DNA of 64,000 nucleotides, taken from contig NC_064035.1 of the NCBI RefSeq assembly GCF_932526225.1, positions 20,573,969 through 20,637,968 of the forward strand, given 5' to 3'. Under the pieces are notes generated by a model. It was given only the letters and a program-made list of their open reading frames with translations, ran no database searches and was not told the origin of the DNA. Source of the stretch: Nematostella vectensis (Eukaryota; Cnidaria; Anthozoa; Actiniaria; Edwardsiidae). Position numbers and translations under genes: made by a program. This document shows positions 51,803-64,000 of the stretch, piece after piece. The first letter of the stretch is position 1. Each line of letters begins with the position of its first letter.

Positions 51803-52654
51803 GTATTATAGCACAGGTAGCCCGCCAATGTTTTTAGCTCAGGAGTAGGATTAGGCTTGGTTTCCCCGCGATCCTCTCCCATTCCACGGCTGGGTGCAGG
51901 GTACGAGGCTTTGTCTGGATTAGCCAATCAAAAACTTACCACTCGAAAGTCCGTCGGTAAATACATTAGGGTAAATACATTAGCATAATTATCACAACAA
52001 GAGTTCAAAATGGCAGGTCGAGTGCTTCACATCTGCTCGAGAATTCCCCAAACAACAGCGAGGTTTTCAAAACTCAATGAAGGCACAAAAAGAATGTTTT
52101 ATTTCTTTATAAAATTATTTCTAATCCTACGCAAAAGACAGGAAAAACTTCACAACAGCGCCCGTTCATGGCGTTAAACTTAGTTGGGGTGTAAATGTAT
52201 CCTTCTGTGGTGTTTTTTTTCTTCCCTAGAAGCTCGGTTTTAAAAGCTAACAGCGATATCAGCTTGTCTCTTATTTTTGTGTTGATACTAAGTATATTGA
52301 AATGAGACAAGACTTAATTCTGACTTTTCTTAAATTCAAGCTCTTGACTCACTTTTTTCTAATTGTCGATTCACAATGTTTTGTTCTTATAGGGCTTTGG
52401 CTTGGCTGCCAACTGGATGTTTTTCATATACATATTTAAGCTTGATAGAGATAAGTATGTAGTGTATTATTTTTAAGCCTAGCATTATAAGATTGTATAA
52501 GATTCTTAAGAAACAAGTAAGACCTGTTCATTTTAGATTAATTTTACCACCATGTGTTTTACTGTTTAGAGAACTGAGTGTGGTCATCTTCCTAATAAGC
52601 ATCCTTTTGCCTCATAGCCTAAAAAGCATGGGAGGATGTATCTAATAAAAGGGG
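51803..52654. other. Host DNA right of element 2
   Basis: Begins with the right target duplication GTATT(A) at 51803-51808. No supported gene; AT-rich sequence. Confidence 0.6.
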
Positions 52655-53165
52655 AGGGTGTATCTATTAACAAGGGAGGGTGTATCTAATAACAAGGGAG
52701 GCTGTATCTAGTAACCTTCCTTGTTATTAGATAACAAGGGAGGGTGTATTTTATAACAAGGGAGGGTTTATCTAATAACAAGGGAGGGTGTATCTAATAA
52801 CAAGGGAGGGTGTATCAAATGACAAGGGAGGGTGTATCTGATATGATAACAAGGGAGGGTGTATCTAATAACAAGGGAGGGTGTATCTAATAACAAGGGA
52901 GGGTGTATCTGATATGATAACAAGGGAGGGTGTATCTAATAACAAGGGAGGGTGTATCTGATAACAAGGGAGGGTGTATCTGATATGATAACAAGGGAGG
53001 GCGTATCTAATAACAAGGGAGGGTGTATCAAATAACAAGGGAGGGTGTATCTAATAACAAGGGAGGGTGTATCAAATAACAAGGGAGGGTGTATCTGATA
53101 TGATAACAAGGAAGGGTGTATCAAACGACAAGGGAGGGTGTCTAATAATAAGAGAGGATGTATAA
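52655..53165. repeat. 22-bp minisatellite (AACAAGGGAGGGTGTATCTAAT)
   Basis: About 23 copies, some extended by GATATGAT; one short inverted copy (ACCTTCCTTGTTATTAGAT, about 52711-52729). It is purine-rich on the plus strand. The Leu/Ile/Pro-rich minus frame is a by-product. Confidence 0.92.
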
Positions 53166-53449
53166 AAAACTTGAAAATACCCTGGGTGCCTGAGGCTTTC
53201 GCGTGGAATTCTGGCACATCAAACTGGCACAACATCCCATCCGCAATAAAGCGGCATGATTGGTCTTGAGGGTAAAAAAGAACGTCAGGACCAGGATCCA
53301 CCCTGTACAATAGCATAAAAAATCCCAGTTCTTTCAGGGGTGGTCAGATTTTTATCAGAAAAATCACCCCCCCCCCTATCTTAGAAAAATTAGGTCCACA
53401 TTTTTGGATTTCTCAACCACCTAATAAAAATCCTGGGTACCTGCCTGAT

Positions 53450-53990
53450 GATAATCTTGATCCGATGATCCGCGAGATTATTGTCTACATAGACAACTCT
53501 TCCAAATCCAAGACAAACCTAGCCTCCCTCGCAGGCGTTTTTAGGCAGGCGTCGCTCGCACGTACCTTGAAATGAAGACCGTGAATACAGCAAAACGGAA
53601 GGATTGCATCACTTGTTTCAACTTCTTACTGACTTCCGGTAACGTTAAAAGTCCAGTTGCTGATATCATGGCATTTAAAAAAAAGAAATAATGCGCGTCA
53701 ACGACTTTTACTTGCGAAAAGATATTGGTTTTACTTGCTCTAAAAATGCTAATTCTCGATCAGACCTGAAGTCATTACAGCCAAATTCGTTGTTGCGCGA
53801 CCTAGGCGAATCCAAAACCCATGTCTCGTTTGAAAATAGCGTGTAGTCAGACACAAGATTTGGGGGCGGTTTGTTTGACTACTCGCTATACCCAAACGAA
53901 GAATGAAATTTTGGGTTCTGGTAGGTCGCGCAACAACAAATTTGGCTATAATCCCCCGTTATTGAAAGTCTCCGAAGCTAATCAGCAAGG
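53450..53990 (+). repeat. Dispersed repeat family B, copy 2
   Basis: See 4165-4395: same ordered blocks, with an extra segment of about 180 bp (GCGCGACCTAGGCGAATCC to AGGTCGCGCAAC) whose ends are inverted to each other (GTTGCGCGACCTA at 53793 and TAGGTCGCGCAAC at 53921), a nested foldback insertion. Confidence 0.7.
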
Positions 53991-55029
53991 AAAAAATAAA
54001 AGAAGTTCAAACGATTTGCATACGAGCACGTAGCCTCGGAATTTACTAATAACCTAGGGTGACGAGTGTCAGAAAGTTCCAACAAACATTACCAATCAAT
54101 TTTGTTTTGAAAACTGTCGTTTTTCTAGCTGGCCAGGTCGCCTAGTTCAACCGCCATCTTGAAAAATAGGCACACACCCTGACGCTTCAGGGTATCCAGG
54201 CCCATACTCATGCGTTCGCACCCCCCCCCCCCCCCCTACCACCACCACAACGTCGGAAAGTCTACTTCAGGTTCGCAAGAGACGTGCTATTTGTAGCCAA
54301 AACTTTAAAGCATAAGCGATAAAAAAGGCATTCTAGATAATTCAGGTGTGTCTAAATCTATTTGTCAAATTTTTTTATTTCCGATGAAAAAACGTCCCGT
54401 GGATATACTGCAATGGCATAAAAATCCGGTATTGTTCTTTTGCGGGTGGTGAGATTTTTTATCAGAAAACTCACTCCTCACCCCCCCCCCCCCCCCCCCC
54501 CCCCGGCCTGACGACTTTTTTTAGACCATTTAGAAAAACGAAAGACATTTATTAATTAGTGTTCACAAACTACATTACTATTATATTATTTGTGTAATAC
54601 ATCACAGTTTAATGAGGGTTTCGCTAGTCTATTCGCTCACATGTGAACAATTGTGGTCTCTGCTAGGAGGGAATCAAAACTGAGGGTATAATTTGTATGT
54701 ACAAGGGGTACAGGGGTATAAAAGAACTCCAAAAAAGTTATTGACGGCTCAAGCCAAGATGAGTGCAATTTGAAAAATCCTTCGCGTCTAAGTAGAAAAA
54801 ACGCAGCTTCTATTGATTGAAGTATGTATTTGGACCTTAAAAGCGACTATGTATTCTCGGAGGGGTGAGTTGAATAAAAATAATTTGTTTTCTTAATCGA
54901 ATCTTCCATGTGATAGCTTCCTGTATGTGGTTTAATACTTGAAGTTCGTAAAAGCCCCTACCTTACCTGAACTACATAATTCAGATACACATCAATGTGA
55001 GACGTGTAAAGGCGGATTTAGACGGCACG

Positions 55030-55182
55030 ATTTAGTCGTATGCGACGTGCCCGCAACACCTCTACAACTCGGGTCGTAGAGTGTAAATCAGCCTACGACT
55101 TCGCAACAACGTTCGGCTACGAAAGTCGCAGTGTGTAATTCAGGGCTAAGACATGTCGTAGGCGGGTCGCATACGACTAAAT
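55030..55182. mobile_element. MITE-like foldback, 153 bp
   Basis: Ends ATTTAGTCGTATGCGAC (55030-55046) and GTCGCATACGACTAAAT (55166-55182) are perfect 17-bp inverted repeats, with internal CGTAG/CTACG repeats. Too short to code. The superfamily is not determinable. Confidence 0.7.
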
Positions 55183-55404
55183 TAAATGAGCCTAACAAAG
55201 TGACCTCATGTTGCGATGCGCGCGCGCTATTACCCGGGACTGCAAGATGTAGGGGAAAAGCGGTCGTTGGGGAAGATCTTTTAGTTTGGGCAGCAATTCG
55301 ATTGCCTTTGACACATATATGTACAGTGCCTTTTTTTTCTTATAAGGTTTTCAGTGCTTCCGAGTTCGTAGGTTGTAATCTCACGTTCATTCATCTGAAT
55401 GTAA

Positions 55405-58400
55405 TCATTTCTTCTTTTTCTCCTGGGGTAGCAGGTTCATTTCTTTGCAGATGATTGACAGCATGACCTCATCTGCCCCGCCCCCAATAGAGAGCAGTCT
55501 ATTGTCGCGGTAGGCACGACTGACTTCTACATCACTCGTAAAACCCATACCACCCCAGAACTGGAGGCACGAGTCAGTGACTTCTCGCACAAGCCGCCCT
55601 GCTTTCAGCTTTAGCATGGACGCCAAGAGGTTCGAGTCCTTTTTCTTGATGTGAAGATCTGAAGCGGGAACAACATGGACATGAAATACAGTTAACTTTT
55701 TAGACGGGCAGCTATATTTAAGGATACCTTGGGGGGGGGGGGGGGGGGGGGAGGATGGCTAACCCTTTTAAATGACCATTAGGCCAGGCCTCGTCTTAGT
55801 TCGCAGCGGTACTCGAATTTCAATGAATTTGAAAGTCGAGCTGGTTCGGTTCTCCGGATCCGATACCCCATCCCCGCTTCCTGCTTACTTAAGTGAACAA
55901 ACTTTAATTAATTCTCATCACATTGTAGACATTCTTGTAAGTAGTGAGTTATACTACAGGACATAATAACAACAACAACAACAATAATAATAATAATAAT
56001 AATAATTTATAACATTTATATTGCACAATTATCAATATATAAAAATCTTCAATTCCACATTACATCGAGTAAAAAATAAAACTTATGGCAAACAATGATA
56101 AAACAATGAATAATATAATTAAAATAGAGCTGAGATAAAAATATAAGGAAAAAATAAATTAGTTATAAATTAAATGCTTCTTTAAACAAAAATGTCTTAA
56201 GTGCCTTTTTAAAACTATATATAGAATTTGTGCATCTTACAGCTTTTTCTGTTCACGAAACATTAGTAATAAGGTTGACTATATTTTTAAAACATCCCAA
56301 TGATTATTTTGTACAGTCAACTTCATGCAAGGGGGGAGTATTTATTTTTCTGGAATAGACTTATCTGAGATCAGTTGTTCTAGAAGGTGCGCTTACCTGT
56401 TGTTCTATAAACTAGGGACCTCAGCAGCTCCACCTCTGTCTGCAGCTCTGCCAGTCGGTAGTGCACATATTGATTATCCAAAATGGACTTGCCAAAAGCA
56501 GTACGGCCCTTGCAGTACTCAGCTGTTTCTTTAATGAGTCTCTCCAGGGATACGAGCACTGCAAGCAAGATCAAATTTATACATAAAACTATATGTTCCA
56601 GTACAACAATACATGGAAAGAAAACAGTTATTAATAATGCCAAGCTTATTATGCAAATTTTTCATGAAGGGTTTGCTCGTGCAAATAAACAAATGTTTTT
56701 TTCACCTTAAGCTGCCAGTGGGTGGGACACTTGGGCCATATGCCATATAAAATTTTAAGGAAATGACCAGTAGGGTTGTGTTTCTGTATCGTCCCCCCCC
56801 CCAATAATTCAAGGCCTGCTATGGCTATGGCTTGTATGTGAGAGGATAGAGCCAGTTCTCTTTTAGTTTAAGAGCTTTAATTATCAAAACATTCAAAGCA
56901 TTGCCATACACAAGGCTTACTCAAATACTATATATAAAAAATGGGTAATTTATTTCCTACAGTATTTGTCAGGGCTTGAGTACTGTGTCACTCACCAGAA
57001 GCACCTGCAAATACTCTCTCCTCAACAAACTGCAGCATTTGATAGACAAATCCCATGCCCTCCTCGCCTATTCTGTATGACTGTGGCACACGCACATTCT
57101 CAAAGTAGAACTCTGCCGTGTCTGAACAGTGCATGCCAAGCTAGAATGAGTGAATAACATAATGTGACTCTGGGGGAAATTTTGTAAGAAGCTTAATAAG
57201 TAAAGTCAATTGTTTTGAGGTCTAACCAATTACAACAAAATAAAAATCAAAAGGTAAATGACAAAGGTAAATCTGTGAAAGCATGGGTGGCCTAGTGTGT
57301 TAGCGAGTCGACCCCTCACCGCTGTGGCCCAGGTTCAAAGCTGCACTACACTAACCTGAACCGAAGGGATGTAAAAGAACCACTGGGGACGCAATAAACC
57401 CTCTGGCAGGGACCAACCCCAGTGACAGTGCTTACTAAAAAATAAACTCAAGGGGGTACTTGATTTAACTATTATTTGGGTCATCTTTCGACCTCACCTT
57501 ATCAATATTACGTGTACGCTGTATCCCTGGCAAATTCAGTGGCAAACATATAAGAGTCTTGTTAAAATGAGGGTGGCCCTTGTCTGTATTGGCTAAAAGG
57601 CACATCCAATCTGCCTGTATTCCATTTGTTGTCCACATCTTCCCACCATTGATGACATAGTCATCTTCAACAAGGGAAAAACAAAAGTCTTAAATGTGCT
57701 TCACAATTGGCTAACTTTACTCATCAGTGTAGATACAGACTTGGGAATTTATAATTATGAGTGATCATAAGGTAAGTACCATCACTGAAAATGTAGTAAA
57801 CATTCCTCAATTAAGTTCTTTAAGTAATGGTAAATCTGGCAATGCATACAATTCAGTTGTTATTGCGATACACATGTCAGTAGCCAGGGGGTTTCGGTTG
57901 TATGAAAAAAACACTCAACTAGTAGGTTTGCTCAGATTGAAGTTAAAAACACTGCAAGCTTGGAGAATACTCATAAACAGAAAACTAAATTCTTAAAACA
58001 AATAAGTCTTACCTCCATCTTTAACTGCAGTAGTTTTTATGCTGGCGACATCTGAGCCAGCACCAGTCTCACTGACACCAAGACAGGTAACAAAGTCACC
58101 TGCAATGGTTGGCACCAAAAACTGCTGCTTCAATTCCTCGCTACCAAACCTGACCAGTGCAGGCGTGGCCATGTCGGCCTGGACACCAATTGCCATAGGA
58201 ACCCCACCACATTTGATACTTCCTAGAAAAAAAGTTTGTTGAGCTATCAGATAATAGCATCTCAGTGATGTGCAACTGGAAACTTTTAGGGTATCTACAA
58301 AACGAAGACCTAAAACCCCTAATGCTACAACCCCCTAGATATTGTCGTTTTTATTGAGCCTACCTTGTATCACAAATGGAAATAAAGCACATAAGTTTTA

Positions 58401-59349
58401 TATTGAATCAGTGGTCCTTAATTCAGCGATTTTGTTGTTCTTTTTAAGAAAGAAATATTCACATTTTTGCGCCAATGAACTAACCATTTTCAATCATCCC
58501 TTTTTTTTTTGTCCCATTGAAAATTGCAGTTACACACATTTTCAGCCAGGGGCTATGCTCCTTTGCCCAAAAAAGTATCCCAAAAACTCTCCTGGTAACC
58601 TAATGGACCTGGTAATTACTGGTACTTTAGAGAAAACGCCCTGGCGAGGAAGGGCCTTTCCCGACAAGCAAATTATATCTAAAGTTTATGAATAAATTGC
58701 CTAAATGATTATTGAAATCCTAGTTTTGCCGATGTCTGTAGACAACTGGTACCCCAAACATTGCTGTGGCATCGGCAGAATGGCGTGCAGCCCAAAAATT
58801 TTAGAACACCACTGGAAAATTAGTCAAACATAATTTAGGCGTCCATAAGTTGGGGAGGGGGGAGGGCCACTCAATCACTTGCAGAATACATATACAGTGG
58901 GTGCACCTAGAGTTGACAAGAGGAGGCTGCAGCTTATGTAACAACATCAATGATGACGATTTAATTATAGACTTACCAAGTTCCTCTGCCATCGCCACAC
59001 TAAAGGAATAATCTAGCCCCATGCCTCCATATTTCACTGGCTTATTCACTCCAAAATACCCAGCTTTCCCGAATTTTTTAAACAGTTCATGAGCTGGAAA
59101 CATTTTTGCTTTCTCCCATTCGTCAACAAATGGGTTGATTTCCTTTTCAATAAATTTGTTTAAATTTTCCCGGAGTTGTACATGATCATCTGTAAATATG
59201 GACTCGTGAGAGTAGTGATAGGGATCAGGTCGGAGACTAGCTGCAGATTTAGCGGTAGACTCGCTGCTAAAGAAACGAACGGACGAACTGAAGGCTTTTC
59301 TTCTACAACACAGCAGTAGTCGTGACGCCGCCATCTTGTTTGAAACCAC
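55405..59349 (-). CDS. Acyl-CoA dehydrogenase family protein, six exons
   Basis: Exons on the minus strand: 59349-58977, 58222-58013, 57664-57498, 57140-56996, 56558-56397, 55658-55405; each junction has GT/AG and phases agree, giving 436 residues. Starting at the second Met (59334) gives a typical mitochondrial presequence (MAASRLLLCCRRKAFSSSVR). Family signatures: LGVSETGAGSDVAS in exon 2 and QFWGGMGFTSDVEVSRAYRD in exon 6; GGADEVMLS follows. Flavoenzymes of this family oxidise acyl-CoA esters at the alpha-beta bond in mitochondria, passing electrons to ETF. The exact substrate cannot be told. The gene ends EMNLLPQEKKKK. The sequence is intact. Confidence 0.92.
57281..57430 (+). mobile_element. 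tRNA-derived SINE
   Basis: An intronic, about 150-bp unit with a tRNA-like head: box A GTGGCCTAGTG and box B GGTTCAAAGC about 50 bp apart, the spacing of an RNA polymerase III promoter. An unrelated body follows (AACCGAAGGGATGTAAAAG, GGGACCAACCCCAGTG). It is not a tRNA gene: the cloverleaf is incomplete. Confidence 0.6.
58500..58690 (-). repeat. Dispersed repeat family A, copy 2
   Basis: Reverse-complement relative of 3110-3290, in the first intron of the acyl-CoA dehydrogenase gene. Confidence 0.7.
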
Positions 59350-59716
59350 AGGTAAACCAAAGGGGGACTATGGAAAAATGGCCGGCAAAGAAGGACTTTG
59401 AACCCCTATTTCAAGATAAGCAAAATAAAGAGTCGATTGAATAGATGAATTCGCTTCCCAAAGGGTTTTTTAATTTACTAAATAAACCCTCTTTCGCGCA
59501 TTTTTTTTTTAGCCTACACTTTCTCCACCGTCTTCGCTCACTTTAAGCAAAATAATAGGCCTTATGTGACTGTACTCATAGGCGTGAAGAGGACGGGTAA
59601 CGGTTAAAATAATAGGCCATTAATGTTCCATATCGATTACGTAAAAAATACATAGATTATTGAAAAGTACTTCGCACGCGATGACGTCGTGCCCGAACAG
59701 ACAGATGAGAGCAGCA

Positions 59717-61709
59717 AAAAATCGGAAATTCTGAAATAAAAATGACGATGCAGCAAAAAATCAGAAAGTCTGAAATAAAAATGACGATGTTTGCGGATGA
59801 TACAACTTTATTTTTGAAAGATATGAATTATTTAGAAAAATTGTTAGAGCTTCTAAGGATTTTTCAATCTTATTCGTCGCTTAAAATTTATCTAACAAAA
59901 TCTGAAGCAGGATGGCTGGGCGCAAAAAATAGGATAAAAGATAGGAAAAGGCAAGGCATTAAGTGGGTAGATCTTCACCAGAAAGGTATTACAATTTTAG
60001 GGATTTATTTTTCATATAATGAGAGACTGTATGATGAAAATAACTTTAAGCGCAATTTTATGAGATTTAAATCCGTGTTAGAAGTTTGGAAGTTGCGGAC
60101 TTTAACACTCTATGGAAGAATCCATGTGTTGAAAGGTTTAGCGCTACAACAATTATAGGTGAATATGATGATGGTGGCTTGAGAGCTCCTGATTTCTTTG
60201 CATCAATTAGAGCTAGTCGTGTTACTTTTGCTTTAAAGTTGCCAAATGAGGAGGAGAGAACATATAAGGTTTTACCAAGATACTTTTTAAAAATAATTGG
60301 GGGTAAGGGAACTATACGCGACAATTTTGATATAAAACGTCTTCCGGACGATATATCCGGTTATTATAAGGAGGTGTTTGGAATATAGACCGAGCTGTTT
60401 TCAAACCCAATAAATGATTCGGATTTAGAGGATGAAGTGCTGTGGAATAACAAACATATTAAAATTGGGGGGAATTCTGTTTTCTTTAGATCCTTTTATG
60501 AATGTGGCATCCGCACAGTAAGAGATTTATGCAATGAGGTGGGTCGTTTTGAGTGGCAGATATGTTTGAAGAAAGGTGTCCCAGGTACAGGGTATTTTAA
60601 CTGTTATCTTTATGTAATGCTATTCCAAAAGTATGGAAAGATAAGTTGAGAGATAATCCTGGCTTGGTAGGACAGTCTAAACCAGCAGCACGTTTGTTAC
60701 GGTTAGGTAATGAGAGATACGAAAAAGGAAAATTTAAGGCTAAACAGGTATATAATCATATAGTAAGAATGAAGTTTAAACCGCCAGCTGCACAGTTAAA
60801 CATTCTCAAAAGAATAGGAGGCTCTCCTGAGTCCATCGATTGGAGACAAGTTTATCGTAGAATTTATACCATAGCTAGAGACACCTATTCAAGGTCCTTT
60901 CAATATAAAATTCTTAACAATTGCCTTTTTATGAACAAAGATCTGTTTCGGTTTGGACTAGTGGATAGTCCTTCGTGCTCTTCCCATTTAGAAACTGTTG
61001 ATCACATCTTTATTGAGTGTACTAAGACAAGAAATTTATACCTAGACATCCAGAAATGGTTAAGTGCCTTCAAGGTGCAACTCCCGCATCTATGTATTAA
61101 AGATATAATACTAGGTGTGGAAAATGAAAACGCAGCGGTGAACTCCTTGATCCTAAATTATAAACTCCTGGTTTATAAAAGGAGGGAATCACACAAATCG
61201 CCAAACTTATACTCATTTCAACTATTCCTCAGAGACATAGAGAAAGTAGAAAGGCGGGCTTCAAAATTGAGCAATAAAACATTGCAGCATTTGAAGAAAT
61301 GGGAATTGATTGTCATATATGTTGTGTACCACACGTTGGGTACCCTGTGCGGGAGCGCGGTTACTCAGCCGGCCAGAGTGTTCTCAGGTTGTATGAACAG
61401 GATCGTTGATTATATGCTAAATAAAGGTTCATTCACACCTTCCTACATACTCAACATTGATAATACATGCAGTAAGCTCTACCGGGATAATGTAGTTTGT
61501 GTTGTGGTTGTGTTGTGTTTTTTGTATATGCAAATCAAATGAAAGAGAGAAAAATATCGAGTACATAACATATAACATAAGTTTAAGCTATATATGGAGA
61601 TTAACTTAAGTTCTTTTTTTTACAATAATCATATATATATATATGTGTTTGTTTGTGTGTGTAAAAAATGATGAAACGAAATAAAAAGTTTTAAAAACAA
61701 AAACAAAAA
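59717..61709 (+). mobile_element. 5'-truncated non-LTR retrotransposon (LINE)
   Basis: Plus-strand remnant of a reverse transcriptase: the catalytic FADDTTLFL box at about 59790, downstream KSEAGWLG and GITILGIYFS, then frameshifted pieces to 61542 with RSFQYKILNNCLFMNKDLFRFG and a Cys/His knuckle (CSSHLETVDHIFIECT). The layout recalls L1/Tx1-like elements. GAGAGCAGCAAA flanks both ends (59705-59716 and 61710-61721), a plausible target duplication, and an A-rich tail precedes the right copy. A unit of about 38 bp (AATCGGAAATTCTGAAATAA and on) is doubled at the 5' end. At least three frameshifts; inactive. Confidence 0.8.
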
Positions 61710-61721
61710 GAGAGCAGCAAA

Positions 61722-62240
61722 TGATCTCCAGATCACTATCGGGTGACACAAATTTGATTTATCATATTTTAAACCTTATGGAACTCTCTTGTTTTGTTCT
61801 ACTTTTAATGTTTTTGTGTATTGGTTATGGATTGATTCATAGACACCCCTCCCTAATCCCTCCATCCTACATCATTATATTACCATTTTTACATGGTAAT
61901 ATAAAAATGGTACATTATATTACCATTTTTTTTTGTCTTATGATTATTGCTAAAGTGTTTTGTGACAGCTTTGGATCACATTTCAGGGCGACGGAGCGGT
62001 CCCCGGTCGTTAGTATTATTCCTTCGCTTGCATACACTTTTTAATTGAAATATTGGAATTCACATTGCGAATAAAAAAACCTGATATTCAGCCCCCCCCC
62101 CCCCTTGCCCCTCCCCGCTCCCCATTCCCCGTGATATACCCACTCTCTGACAAGCGAACATTTTAACAATAAAACAAAACCCTGTGACAGAAATGCGAAT
62201 TTTAATACTCTCACTAATCTAATAAAGCGCCACTCTCTTT
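61722..62240. other. Host DNA with AT hairpin
   Basis: No gene. ATTATATTACCATTTTT and its near-complement (AATATAAAAATGGTA) form a hairpin at about 61874-61925; a C-run lies at 62093-62104. Confidence 0.55.
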
Positions 62241-62510
62241 CTATTTATTATTGTAATAACTATTTTCCCTTCTCAGTACCAACGGAACATCGTCAAAAGT
62301 TGCGACACGTGGCTTCTTCTTTAGTCTTCTCAGCACATCGTCAATACAGTGCTTCTTGTACAGCTTCCATGTCGTGTCTTCGAGATAACTGGTGAACGCC
62401 TGCTCGGGTGAGGGGAAAGTTTGCTCCAACTGCTCTCGCATGTTTCCTAGAAATCGACCCCTCTCTCCACGCTTATTGAACATCATGTGATGGACAAGAA
62501 TGCAGTGCAC
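62241..62510 (-). CDS. Cyclic-nucleotide-binding-domain gene, 3' terminal exon
   Basis: 89 codons after a CTACCAGG-type acceptor (AG at 62512-62511), ending at TAA. Reads HCILVHHMMFNKRGERG, then FPSPEQAFTSYLEDTTWKLY and a basic stretch (RRLKKKP). Likely the last exon of the same gene as 63113-63386. The resemblance to CNBD2-type proteins is a guess from size and partner exon. Confidence 0.55.
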   Translation of the reverse strand: MHCILVHHMMFNKRGERGRFLGNMREQLEQTFPSPEQAFTSYLEDTTWKLYKKHCIDDVLRRLKKKPRVATFDDVPLVLRRENSYYNNK

Positions 62511-63112
62511 CTACCAGGACAAAGATCAGCACGTCAAATAGAAATTAATGAATCTCGCACAAACGTTCGCTATACTGGAGCCAACGTTTGATTCTAGACA
62601 GGGCCGTAGCAGGGGGTGGAGAACAGAGGCATGTGCCCCCTCCCCCAAATATTTTCAAAAATTATAAGGAAATGACCTTAAGGGGCTGGCTTTTACCCCC
62701 CCCCCCCCCAATATTCTCTTAATATTTCTGTATTGTGCCCCCCTCCAATCTTACGTGGCCTTCAACGAAGGGTTTTTTTCAATTCGCGTCGCATTAAGTT
62801 GTTTGAATTAGGCTTTTAGTTGATTTCCTGATTATTGGTTCTAGTTTTCGGGAATTTGTGACGTGCTATCGAGTGATCGGAAAAACGATTTATTACTGAT
62901 GATATGGTACTCGCACTCCGTGTAAATTAACGTTCCTGTAACAAAAATGCTGGAGAAGCAATGGGTGCGCTACTTGGGGCTTAAAAAAGGCCAATCATGC
63001 CGCATTACGCCCCGCACAATACTGAGTGACTGAAAGAATATATTTCCACTCTTTAAGCGAGAGGTTTGAGGTATCGGGAATGAGAAACAACCATATAAAC
63101 ATCTATTACCTA

Positions 63113-63386
63113 CCCTTCCCGTAGCTATGATGTAGGTTTTCGTCAAGTCTTCGCCGACACCAAAATACTCGCCAGGGTTCAAGATCCTCACAGTTAAAAG
63201 CTTTGTCTCTATACGAGAGGGGTTTATAGTGTCGCGTCGCCTCCCTATAGGGGGTAGGGTGTGGCGAAATTTGCCAGATGCCAGAGGCTGACGATAAATC
63301 TCCACTTCTCGCACGACCTTACACTTGCCACGCCCTATAAGGTAGATGTAGCCCGCAGACCGCCTTTTCATACCACCGAGAATAAT
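63113..63386 (-). CDS. Cyclic-nucleotide-binding-domain gene, internal exon
   Basis: Acceptor CATAG just right of 63386; donor GTAGGT near 63112 (exact base ambiguous by a few). Reads IILGGMKRRSAGYIYLIGRGKCKVVREVEIYR, a beta-roll half, with a loop, and NPGEYFGVGEDL, the phosphate-binding-cassette-like region of CRP/cNMP-binding folds. The arginine expected for cyclic nucleotide contact is not evident within this exon. More exons should lie beyond the right edge. Confidence 0.6.
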
Positions 63387-64000
63387 CTATGAAGAGAAAA
63401 AAAAGTTAGCATTAGAACTAGTGCAGCAGAAAGGATTGAAACTTTCAATTTAACGGTATGCCTGTGCTTGCAGTACCACAATGCTTTGTGCTCGGTTACC
63501 ATGTGAGTTCTCGGAGCCGCCATTTTGTGTAATTACCATTTTTACGTTGTGCGGGGGATTGGGTCGAGTTGATAAGCAAACAGCATGCTGGGATGATTTT
63601 AGAGGACGCAATTCAACATGGCATCGATCAATGCCAGTGTTGATGCTGTGAATCTAGTGAATCTAACTATCTAGTGAATCTTTTTAACTAAGATATTCCT
63701 GGAGCAGGATTACCTAAAATATTCCCAGCATGTAAGAGTGACCAATATTATACGCTAGGACGCACTGAACAATTGCGAGGTTTTGGCGCTTACCATTATC
63801 TAAGACAAATTCTACGGAGTATCGAATCATTGTTTTTCTATTAAAATAATCCATACTAATAACAGGATAGACTCTTAGAAGGTTCTGTTCTGATCGGTTT
63901 TTCTACCACAGGGAACCCAAAAAATGCCATAACAAGGTTTTAAAAATCTGATTTCTCAGTCCATGGACTTACTGTATTTGCAGGGTATTCTCGTAGCTTA
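63387..64000. other. Host intronic or intergenic DNA
   Basis: Nothing recognisable; probably an intron of the cyclic-nucleotide-binding-domain gene or its upstream region. Confidence 0.5.

Larger units (their letters stand above)
53166..55404. other. Host intergenic DNA
   Basis: No gene supported. It holds dispersed repeat family B copy 2, long C-runs at about 54220 and 54482, and a small inverted-repeat element at 55030-55182. Confidence 0.6.

Noticed and set aside
57281-57355. tRNA gene
   Set aside because: A and B boxes are present but acceptor and anticodon stems do not form and a non-tRNA body follows; a SINE fits better.

Overview
The window is nuclear DNA of an animal, most likely a marine invertebrate and plausibly an anthozoan cnidarian. 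This rests on AT-rich intergenic DNA, a six-exon acyl-CoA dehydrogenase gene with GT/AG introns, LINE and SINE copies, large satellite arrays and two integrated Polinton/adintovirus-like elements. The species cannot be fixed from the sequence alone.

Layout: 1-1310 is a 32-bp satellite that runs into the 3' end of a broken glycosyltransferase-like gene (1283-2184, minus). 2185-4599 is non-coding and holds two dispersed-repeat copies. 4600-8279 and 21006-21850 are one 78-bp satellite split by element 1. Element 1 (8280-21005, 12.7 kb) is GC-rich, has inverted terminal repeats and a near-perfect 6-bp target duplication, and is decayed. 21851-23725 is host DNA. 23727-33820 is about 10 kb of a 12-bp minisatellite with a 1331-bp higher-order duplication. 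Element 2 (35323-51802, 16.5 kb) is better preserved, with a 5-6 bp target duplication. From 51803 onward is host DNA: a 22-bp minisatellite, the acyl-CoA dehydrogenase gene (55405-59349, minus), a tRNA-derived SINE, a 5'-truncated LINE (59717-61709) and two exons of a cyclic-nucleotide-binding-domain gene (62241-63386, minus).

The two elements share one morphogenesis set: double-jelly-roll major capsid protein, penton-like minor capsid protein, packaging ATPase, a coiled-coil/hydrophobic protein, several small membrane proteins, a conserved protein of about 507 residues, and a DDE integrase. The six-gene capsid/ATPase block is inverted between them, and their replication genes differ. Element 2 has an intact 1308-residue protein-primed family B DNA polymerase. 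Element 1 instead has a decayed polymerase-like + superfamily 1 helicase + HNH gene.

Element 2 also carries a TFIIB-like transcription factor, ankyrin repeats and a Cys-rich repeat protein of giant-virus style. Nearly every one of its genes is preceded by a TTTAAA-type motif. The sequence suggests a self-contained transcription system: an element-encoded TFIIB-like factor plus a repeated promoter cassette. Three genes (polymerase, TFIIB-like, Cys-rich) share both the cassette and the first codons, apparently captured from the terminal repeat. No adenain-type maturation protease was recognised in either element.
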